Assembly: GCF_002305895.1 (NCBI RefSeq)
Contig: NZ_CP022203.1
Location: 7,660,001 to 7,724,000 of the forward strand
DNA: 64,000 nt
Reading direction: 5' to 3'
DNA from: Corallococcus macrosporus DSM 14697
GTDB taxonomy: Bacteria > Myxococcota > Myxococcia > Myxococcales > Myxococcaceae
Below, piece by piece: positions 58,027-64,000 of the stretch (positions are counted from its first letter, which is position 1; the number at the start of each line of letters is the position of its first letter). The translations under genes were made by a program, and so were the position numbers. Below the pieces are notes generated by a model that saw nothing but the letters and a program-made list of their open reading frames with translations, was not told the origin of the DNA and made no database searches.

Positions 58027-59762
58027 GGCCGCACCTCCTCCGCCTGGCCGCGCACCAGATGGATGCCCGCCTCCAGCTCCACGTCGACGGCGGAGGACGG
58101 CGCCAGCCCCAGCCCCCCCAGCCGCACGACGAAGCCGCCGTCTGGAAGCGCGGCGCGGAAGTTCACCTCACCCGCCTCGAATCGCCCGTGGGCCAGCCGC
58201 GGCCGCTCCGCGCTCGTCAGCACCTGGTGCAGCGGTGTCTCGACCTCCCTCAAGTGCTCGCCCAGCGGCCCCTCCGCGCCATCCGCCAGCGCGGGCAGCG
58301 CATAACGCCGGTGCCCCAACTGGAGGACGCCCCCCTCCATCGGCGCCCCCAGCGCGTTCAGGACGCGGACGGCGTCCCCTTCCTTCCGCATGACGAGGCG
58401 CGCGCGCGACGGCAGCACGGCCACCTCGCCCCACTCGCGGTAGGTCCGCGGCGGCAGGAAGCCGTGGGTCACCGTCAGGCCGCCCGTCCAGTCCAGGTCC
58501 GCCAGCGCATCATCGTGGCTGTCCGGAGCGAGCAGCGCGCTCGTCACCGGGAAGCGCACCGGTCCGGAGGACACGTTGGCGTACCAGGCGGAGACGCCGA
58601 GCGTCACCGCCCGCGAGCGCTCCGAGTCCAACCACGTGAGGCTGTAGCGCGCGGCGTGCACGGCGAAGCCATCCACCAGCACCGACCACGCGATCAGCGC
58701 CAGGCAGGTGATGACCGACACCATGGGCACCGCCACCAGCACCGCGACGGGGCCCCGGCGCCGCGCCAGCATCAGCCCGCCCGGCCCCACCGCCAGCACG
58801 AAGACGAAGATGAGCAGCAGGAACCGCCCCACCGGGGCCATGGCATTGCCGAGCAGCGGCGGGATGCCGCCCGCGAGCGCGTTGCCCCGCTCCCAGCGAG
58901 GCGCCGCCCCCGCGGGCTTCACCACGCCCGGGATGACGTCCCCCAGCAGGCCGTTCACCACCTGCTCGCATTCCCGCGCGGAGCCGCACAGCCGCACGAC
59001 GCCAAAGCCATACGGGGCGGACGGCTCGGAGGCGTTCCTCGCGAGCAGCGGCAGGCGCTCCAGCACGTCACCCGAAGCGTGCGTCACGACGAGCCGCCCG
59101 CCCGACAGGGCGTAGGCCTCCAGCACCGTCCACACATCCGCGGGCAGGGAGGCCCGGTCACCGGGCACCACCACCACGGAGTAGCCCACGTAGGCCGGCA
59201 GCTCGCGCGGCGCGTCCTTCGGCTCGATGGCGCGAGCGGAGAACAGCGGGCTGCCGTTCGAATCCACCCGGGGCACGCCGGCCGTGTCGTCGAAGTCCTC
59301 GAGCGCCCCCAGCACCAGCACCGAGCCCCCGGAGGAGCTCTCCAGGTAGACATGCTTCGTCAACGGCACCTGGCCGGGCACCTCCACCCGCAGGTTCCCC
59401 ATCTGGAGCGAGGCGGGGACATGCACCCAGGCGACGAGCCGCTGCCGTGGCGCCACCTCGACGCTGCGCTCGGACGTGCGCGTCCCCGAGGTGCCCTGCC
59501 CCACGAAGGCCAGGCGGACCTGGAGGGGCACCGGCCCCGTGTTCTGCAACACGACGTCCAGGGGGGTGTAGCCGCGCGAGGGCCGCAGGGCGCCGCTCCG
59601 CAAGGAGACGCGCAGGTCCCCCTGCGTCCGCACCTCGTAGGTGCCGGAGGCGTCCCGGTACCCGTGGCCGGAGGGCGGCTGTTCGGTGACGAGCGAGGTC
59701 GCGGAGGCGCGCGCGGCGCCCAGGACGAGCAGGGCCAGCACCACCGTCCACACCCTACGCAC
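58023..59762 (-). CDS. Membrane protein of the MoxR/ABC operon
   Basis: A 579-residue protein. The GTG start (59762) lies inside the end of the moxR gene (8-bp overlap), giving a signal peptide (MRRVWTVVLALLVLGAARASA). The extracytoplasmic part has Ig-like strands (PLDVVLQNTGPVPLQVRLAF) and a Rossmann-like segment (SVLVLGALEDFDDTAG, VVVVPGDRASLPADVW, GGRLVVTHASGD). Two or three membrane helices follow (about 345-415), then another beta-rich domain. The arrangement recalls the auxiliary subunit of GldG/ABC-aux type exporters. Function inferred only from context. The open frame extends upstream in the moxR antiframe, but that part is not protein. Confidence 0.7.
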   Translation of the reverse strand: MRRVWTVVLALLVLGAARASATSLVTEQPPSGHGYRDASGTYEVRTQGDLRVSLRSGALRPSRGYTPLDVVLQNTGPVPLQVRLAFVGQGTSGTRTSERSVEVAPRQRLVAWVHVPASLQMGNLRVEVPGQVPLTKHVYLESSSGGSVLVLGALEDFDDTAGVPRVDSNGSPLFSARAIEPKDAPRELPAYVGYSVVVVPGDRASLPADVWTVLEAYALSGGRLVVTHASGDVLERLPLLARNASEPSAPYGFGVVRLCGSARECEQVVNGLLGDVIPGVVKPAGAAPRWERGNALAGGIPPLLGNAMAPVGRFLLLIFVFVLAVGPGGLMLARRRGPVAVLVAVPMVSVITCLALIAWSVLVDGFAVHAARYSLTWLDSERSRAVTLGVSAWYANVSSGPVRFPVTSALLAPDSHDDALADLDWTGGLTVTHGFLPPRTYREWGEVAVLPSRARLVMRKEGDAVRVLNALGAPMEGGVLQLGHRRYALPALADGAEGPLGEHLREVETPLHQVLTSAERPRLAHGRFEAGEVNFRAALPDGGFVVRLGGLGLAPSSAVDVELEAGIHLVRGQAEEVRP

Positions 59763-60753
59763 GCGGCACCTCGGGAATGGCCTGGAGCAGCGCGCGCACC
59801 ACCTCCGCCGCGCCGACCTTCTCCAGCGAGGCCTCGTAGGCGAGCACCAGCCGGTGATTGAGCGCGGACGGCGCGGCGGCCACCACGTCGTCGAAGCCCA
59901 CGTTGGGCCGGCCCCGCAGCAGGGCCAGCGCGCGCCCCGCGGCCGCGAGCGCGAGCGCCGCGCGGGGGCTGGCGCCATAGCGGACGAAGCGGCGCACGGC
60001 CTCGGGCGCCGAGGGCTGACGCGGGTCGGTGGCCTCCACCAGCCGGCCGATGAAGTCCGCCACGGGCCCCGGCAGGTGCACGCGGTCCGCGGCGGTGAAG
60101 AGGCGGCCCAGGCCCTCCGCGTCCAGCACGGGGGACAGCTCCGGCGGCGCGCCGCGCACGCGCGTGGTGAGCAGCGCGCGCAGCGTCTTCGCCCCCACGG
60201 GGGGCACCTGGATGCGGAAGAGGAAGCGGTCGAGCTGTGCCTCGGGCAGCGGATAGGTGCCCTCCAGCTCGATGGGGTTCTGCGTGGCGAGCACGAAGAA
60301 GGGGTCCGGCAAGAGGCGCGTCTGGCCCAGCACGGTGACGCCGCGCTCCTGCATGGCCTCCAGCAGCGCGGACTGCGTCTTCGGGCTGGAGCGGTTGATT
60401 TCGTCCGCCAGCACCAGGCTGGCGAAGAGCGGGCCCTCGCGGAAGACGAAGTCGCGGCGGCCCTCGCCCTCCAGCACGTAGGTGCCGGTGATGTCGCCGG
60501 GCAGCAGGTCCGGGGTGAACTGGATGCGGCGGAAGGGCAGCGACAGCAGCCGCGCCAGCGCCTTGCACAGCTCCGTCTTGCCCAGGCCCGGCAGGCCCTC
60601 CAGCAGCACGTGTCCCCGGGCGAGCACGGCCACCACCACCTGCTCGACGACGGACTCCTGGTCCAGCATGACGGTGTTCAGCCCATCCTTGAGCCGTGCC
60701 GCCACCTCCGCCGCTCCCTGTGCCTCGGCGGGACTGAGAAGCTCCGCTGCCAC
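59755..60753 (-). CDS. MoxR family AAA+ ATPase
   Basis: A 332-residue AAA+ chaperone. Walker A is GLPGLGKTE (about residues 53-61), Walker B is LVLADEINR, the family segment is SALLEAMQERGVTV, sensor 1 is ATQNPIELEGTYPLPEAQLDRF, and an Arg finger follows. MoxR ATPases drive metal insertion or assembly of vWA-domain complexes. The GTG at 60753 is chosen: it lies just after the upstream stop and has a GGAAGGGGG site. A longer start at 60786 would overlap the previous gene. It is the second gene of the operon. Confidence 0.93.
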   Translation of the reverse strand: MAAELLSPAEAQGAAEVAARLKDGLNTVMLDQESVVEQVVVAVLARGHVLLEGLPGLGKTELCKALARLLSLPFRRIQFTPDLLPGDITGTYVLEGEGRRDFVFREGPLFASLVLADEINRSSPKTQSALLEAMQERGVTVLGQTRLLPDPFFVLATQNPIELEGTYPLPEAQLDRFLFRIQVPPVGAKTLRALLTTRVRGAPPELSPVLDAEGLGRLFTAADRVHLPGPVADFIGRLVEATDPRQPSAPEAVRRFVRYGASPRAALALAAAGRALALLRGRPNVGFDDVVAAAPSALNHRLVLAYEASLEKVGAAEVVRALLQAIPEVPRA

Positions 60754-60754
60754 G

Positions 60755-62308
60755 TCATTGCCCCCTTCCAGACGACTCGCCACCAAAGTACCGCCTCACC
60801 ATGTCCCGGTTGCGGGGAAGCAGCGGCGCCGCGCCGGGCCCCGCCTTCGCATCGCCCCGCGCCTGGGTGCCCTGCGCGCCGCCCGGCCCCGCGGGCCCCG
60901 CCTGCCGCCGCGGGTCCGCGGCCCGCAGGCCCCAGAGCTCCTCGCCCTCGTCACCGCCGCGTCCAGGGGGCAGCGGCTCGAAGGCGAGCCGCCCCGGGTC
61001 CATCTCCGCCTCGCCGCCAAAGACGAGCGGCTGGCTGCCGCCTCCGCGCGACACGCCCGCGCCCCCGCGGACGTTGCGGCTCGCGTGGCCCTGCTGCCCC
61101 TCGCCGGGCCGACCCTCGCCTTCGGCGCCGTCCGCGCCTTCGCGTCCCGACTGTCCCTGCCCCTGTCGCCCCTGCCCCGCTCCGTCCCGGCCAGGGCGTG
61201 AGCGCCGCGCCTGGGCCCCGGCGCGGTCGCGGCCACTCGAATCGAAGCGGTTCTCCAGCGACTGACGCCTCCGCTCCAGGGCCTCGCGCAAGCTGGCAAT
61301 CTGGTCGGGGGAACCGGAGGCCCGCGCGCGAGCCTGGGCTCGCGCCTCACCGGAGCGGGCGCTCCGCGAGCCCCGCGGACCTTCGGCCCCCTGCGCCCCC
61401 TCGCCGGCCGCGTCCGCCCGCGCCGAGTCGCCGTTCCCAGCCTCGTTCGACTCACCGCCCTGCTGCCGCGCGCCCTCCCCATCCGCGCCGGCCTCCCGCC
61501 CCGTGGCGCCATCCTCCAGCGCCATCAACGCCTGCTCCAGCGCCTCGCGCTCACGCGTGGCCGCCTCCGCGCCCCCCGCGGCGCCCAGGGCGTCCTCCAG
61601 CTCCCCTGCGGCCTCCGCGGCCCGGGCCAGTTGCGCGGCGGCCTCCGCGGCCTGCCCGGCGAGCCGCGCCTCCAACGCATCGGCGGCTTCCCAGTCCCCC
61701 GCGTCGAAGCGGCCTTCCGCGACCTCCTCGGCCAGGCGCCGCAGCTCGTCCTCGACGGCCGCCTCCAGCACCTCTTCCTGGGCGAGCGCCTCCGCCCGCG
61801 CCTCGACGGCGGCCACCTTCGCCGCGGCGGCGGCATTCACGGGGCGGCTCCGCGGCGCGGGCACGGGCAGCAGGAAGCCCACCGCCGCGAACAGCACCGC
61901 GCCCGCGAGCGCGCCGCCCGGGCGCAGCCACTTCACCTCGGGGGGCTTCACCGCGCCCGCGAGCTGATTGACGGCCAGCTCCCACTCCCCCACCGGGCGC
62001 TCCAGCCGCGTGAGGAGCAGCCCGCCCGCGTTCGCCGACCGGTCCGCGAGCACCGCCGCGTGCTCCAACGACACGCCTCGGGAGCGGGCGCGCCAGAGCC
62101 ACGCGCCCAGCCCCAGGGCCAGCAGCGGCGGCAGGGCCCACACGAAGGCGCCGCGCAGGAGGAACCGGGCCAGCACGCAGGCCGTGGCGGTGGCCCACGC
62201 GGGGACCACGCCCGCCTCCGCCCACGCCACCGCGTTCAGACGCCGCTGCACGCGCCGGATGGGCGCGAGCACCAAGGCCTGGAAGCGGCGTTCTTCACTG
62301 GCAGCCAT
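60755..62308 (-). CDS. Membrane protein with coiled coil and long low-complexity tail
   Basis: A 517-residue protein, first gene of the MoxR/vWA operon. Hydrophobic segments are near residues 36-70 and 131-150. A Glu/Ala-rich coiled coil follows (about 155-265, EARAEALAQEEVLEAAVEDE). Then come ~150 residues of Gly/Ser/Arg/Gln-rich disordered sequence. A short ordered end (LLPRNRDMVRRYFGGES) closes it. It resembles DUF4175-like proteins found before MoxR genes, but I cannot confirm the family. The ATG at 62308 is probably where the operon starts. Confidence 0.7.
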   Translation of the reverse strand: MAASEERRFQALVLAPIRRVQRRLNAVAWAEAGVVPAWATATACVLARFLLRGAFVWALPPLLALGLGAWLWRARSRGVSLEHAAVLADRSANAGGLLLTRLERPVGEWELAVNQLAGAVKPPEVKWLRPGGALAGAVLFAAVGFLLPVPAPRSRPVNAAAAAKVAAVEARAEALAQEEVLEAAVEDELRRLAEEVAEGRFDAGDWEAADALEARLAGQAAEAAAQLARAAEAAGELEDALGAAGGAEAATREREALEQALMALEDGATGREAGADGEGARQQGGESNEAGNGDSARADAAGEGAQGAEGPRGSRSARSGEARAQARARASGSPDQIASLREALERRRQSLENRFDSSGRDRAGAQARRSRPGRDGAGQGRQGQGQSGREGADGAEGEGRPGEGQQGHASRNVRGGAGVSRGGGSQPLVFGGEAEMDPGRLAFEPLPPGRGGDEGEELWGLRAADPRRQAGPAGPGGAQGTQARGDAKAGPGAAPLLPRNRDMVRRYFGGESSGRGQ

Positions 62309-62598
62309 GAAGCGGCGAGTGTCGGCTACTCAGCCCACTCTCCACAAGCGAGGCGGCGCCCAGCCGTCGCGGCCCGCGTGTGAGCGGTCGCATCCCCTCG
62401 TGCATCGACGCCTCCTCTCACCGAACCCGGTCACTGCATCCCGCGCGGGAGGTGTCCACGGCGCCCCATGGACGCGAGGCTGCCTCCAGTGCCGGGATGA
62501 GCGGCAAAGACGGCCCGGGCCCCGTCCCACGGGACAGGCAGCGCCCGCCGCGGGGCGCCCACGAGGCAGGGCCCTTGCTGGTAGAACACCGCCTCCGG

Positions 62599-63423
62599 AT
62601 GCTCCTTGCCCGCCCTCCCGAGCTGGCGCCCCAGGCGCCCTGGCCCGACATGCCGCTGGTGGTGTGGCCCACCGCGCTCGCGATGTGGGGCCCTGGCGAC
62701 GCGACGACGAAGCACGCCCACCACGCCATGCACCTGGTGCTCCGCCGGCAGGGCCACCTGTCCGTCCGCGCGCAAGGCATGAAGACCGCCGTGCAGGCGG
62801 CGGGCGTGCTCGTGGGGCCGGACGTGCCCCACGCGCTCGACGCGCGCGGCGGCGAGGTCCTCATCCTCTTCGTCGAGCCCGAGAGCGACGACGGCGCCAG
62901 GCTCCAGGCCGCGCTCGATGGGCCGCTGCGCCTGTTCGACGGCGCGCGGCGCGACGCGCTCCTCGCGGACCTGCCCCCTTCGGGCGCGCTCGCCCACGAG
63001 GCGGTCGGCGGGTGGATGGAGGCCACGCTGGCCTCGCTGTCCGGCACGCCCGCCGCGCCCCAGCGCCTCCACCCGCGGGTGCGCAAGCTCCTGCGCCACC
63101 TGCGCGCGGCGGCGGCGCCGGAAGACACCTCGCTCGAAGCCCTGGCCCAGGTCGCCGGCCTGTCGCCCAGCAGGCTGATGCACACGTTCACCGAATCCGT
63201 TGGCGTCCCGTTGCGGCCCTATCTCCTGTGGCTCCGGCTCCAGCGAGCCGCGGGGGCCATCGCCGCGGGCCGGACCTTGGGAGAGGCCGCGCACGCGGCT
63301 GGCTTCTCGGACGCGGCGCACCTGACGCGCACCTTCCGGCGGATGTTCGGCACCACGCCGTCATCGCTCCAGCGCCGGGGCCCACGCGTCCAGGCGCGGG
63401 GCCGCGACGGCGCACCCCGCTGA
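62599..63423 (+). CDS. AraC family regulator with cupin-like N-terminus
   Basis: A 274-residue regulator. The N-terminal half has cupin-like strands (KHAHHAMHLVLRRQGHLSVRA, VLVGPDVPHALDAR). The C-terminal ~100 residues are the AraC double helix-turn-helix: SLEALAQVAGLSPSRLMHTF, then TLGEAAHAAGFSDAAHLTRTF with RRMFGTTPSSLQ. The start is not certain. ATG 62599 is the first that makes sense. Frames open to 62380 are not protein-like, and no ATG has a good ribosome-binding site. It may control the partial DoxX gene that follows after 280 bp. Confidence 0.82.
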   Translation: MLLARPPELAPQAPWPDMPLVVWPTALAMWGPGDATTKHAHHAMHLVLRRQGHLSVRAQGMKTAVQAAGVLVGPDVPHALDARGGEVLILFVEPESDDGARLQAALDGPLRLFDGARRDALLADLPPSGALAHEAVGGWMEATLASLSGTPAAPQRLHPRVRKLLRHLRAAAAPEDTSLEALAQVAGLSPSRLMHTFTESVGVPLRPYLLWLRLQRAAGAIAAGRTLGEAAHAAGFSDAAHLTRTFRRMFGTTPSSLQRRGPRVQARGRDGAPR

Positions 63424-63704
63424 GCCCCCACTCAGGGCCGCGGCCATTCACGGGACAGGCGCCCCTGAAGCGCGGGTGGCCGCCCCTGGCGCCGCTGCTC
63501 GTGAGCGCTCCCCGGCCTCAGCCAGCGCGGGAAGGGGCGGCCGCCCGCGCATCCCTCGACATCACCTCCGTCACGGAACACCGAGCACCGCCCCCGCGAC
63601 ATCGCAGCCAGTTCGTTCAAGCGCGAGCCCACCCCGGCGCCCCATCCTGAAGTCACCGCCACGGCGAGCCAGCACCCGCCACGAGCCCTTCAGAGGAGCG
63701 CCCC

Positions 63705-64000
63705 ATGTCCTTCGCCATCCTGCTGCTGTCCTTCTTCCTGCTGCTGCACCTTCCCCCGCTGCGGCGCAGGCCCGCGCTGGCCACGCCCGAGGCGCGCGCC
63801 GCCGTGGCCGCGGGGCTCTTCTTCATCGGCGCGGGCGTCATGCACTTCGTCATGCCCGCACGCTACGAAGCCATGATTCCGCCCCAGCTCCCCTCCCCCG
63901 CCTTCTGGGTCTTCCTCTCCGGCGCGGCGGAGGTCGCGGGGGGACTGGGCCTGCTGCTGCCGCGCACCCGCCGGCTCGCCGCCCTGGGCCTCATCACCCT
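63705..64000 (+). CDS. DoxX-like membrane protein (3' end cut by window edge)
   Basis: 98 codons to the window end. ATG 63705 has a GAGGAG site 8 bases upstream. The N-terminus is a membrane helix (SFAILLLSFFLLLHLPP). GLFFIGAGVMHFVMPARYEAM follows, the typical start of DoxX-type proteins, with PAFWVFLSGAAEVAGGLGLLL as the second conserved helix. DoxX proteins are small inner-membrane proteins linked to redox metabolism. Incomplete. Confidence 0.8.
   Translation, partial: MSFAILLLSFFLLLHLPPLRRRPALATPEARAAVAAGLFFIGAGVMHFVMPARYEAMIPPQLPSPAFWVFLSGAAEVAGGLGLLLPRTRRLAALGLIT

Overview
The window is high-GC DNA (roughly 70% G+C) with strong third-position GC bias. It almost certainly comes from a myxobacterium of the Myxococcus/Corallococcus type. 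Four things point there: a SitA6/SitI6-like swarm-inhibition toxin and immunity pair, a secreted enzyme ending in a MYXO-CTERM sorting signal, a very high density of lipoprotein signal peptides, and many start-stop overlaps of the GTGA/ATGA/TTGA kind. No rRNA, tRNA, CRISPR array, prophage or insertion sequence was recognised.

Layout. 1-10.8 kb: a partial phospholipase D/cardiolipin synthase-like gene, an acyl-CoA oxidase-like flavoenzyme with an extra TerB-like N-terminus, several envelope lipoproteins, an M48 metalloprotease, ClpP and fumarase C. 10.9-14.5 kb: a PspC-domain protein, then the glyoxylate-shunt operon aceB-aceA, which ends in a strong terminator. 14.6-18.5 kb: small unknown genes, the sitA6-sitI6-like pair and a B12-binding radical SAM protein. 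18.5-23.8 kb: a serine hydrolase lipoprotein, a polysaccharide-lyase-like MYXO-CTERM protein, AstA and a transglutaminase-like protein.

23.9-29.4 kb is the most unusual stretch. It holds a chemoreceptor signalling domain fused to a C-terminal peptide-binding-protein (SBP_bac_5) domain, and the gene carries an apparent one-base frameshift in a G7 run. Next come a TetR regulator without a proper stop and about 1.2 kb of non-coding DNA. That non-coding DNA contains five copies of an imperfect palindrome, four of them about 105-112 bp apart.

29.4-37.1 kb: a large Cys-rich lipoprotein, a DedA protein, a translationally coupled ECF sigma / zinc-finger anti-sigma / RlmN chain, an alkyladenine DNA glycosylase and MalQ. 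37.3-44.2 kb: a tamA-tamB pair for outer-membrane assembly. 44.2-49.6 kb: two secreted lipoproteins, a LysR regulator, a thioredoxin and a sorbosone-dehydrogenase-like beta-propeller protein.

49.98-62.3 kb is one long minus-strand operon of Bat/MoxR type: membrane coiled-coil protein, MoxR ATPase, membrane protein, ABC ATPase, ABC permease, DUF58, and two vWA membrane proteins. It probably forms a chaperone-plus-transporter envelope machine. One of the vWA genes is frameshifted. The window ends with an AraC regulator and a partial DoxX gene.

Three genes look broken by single-base indels, two of them in or next to G/C homopolymers (about 23.97 and 53.15 kb; the third is the TetR gene near 27.55 kb), and the sitA6 signal peptide (17.12 kb) has no good start. 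Either recent decay or assembly errors could explain this.
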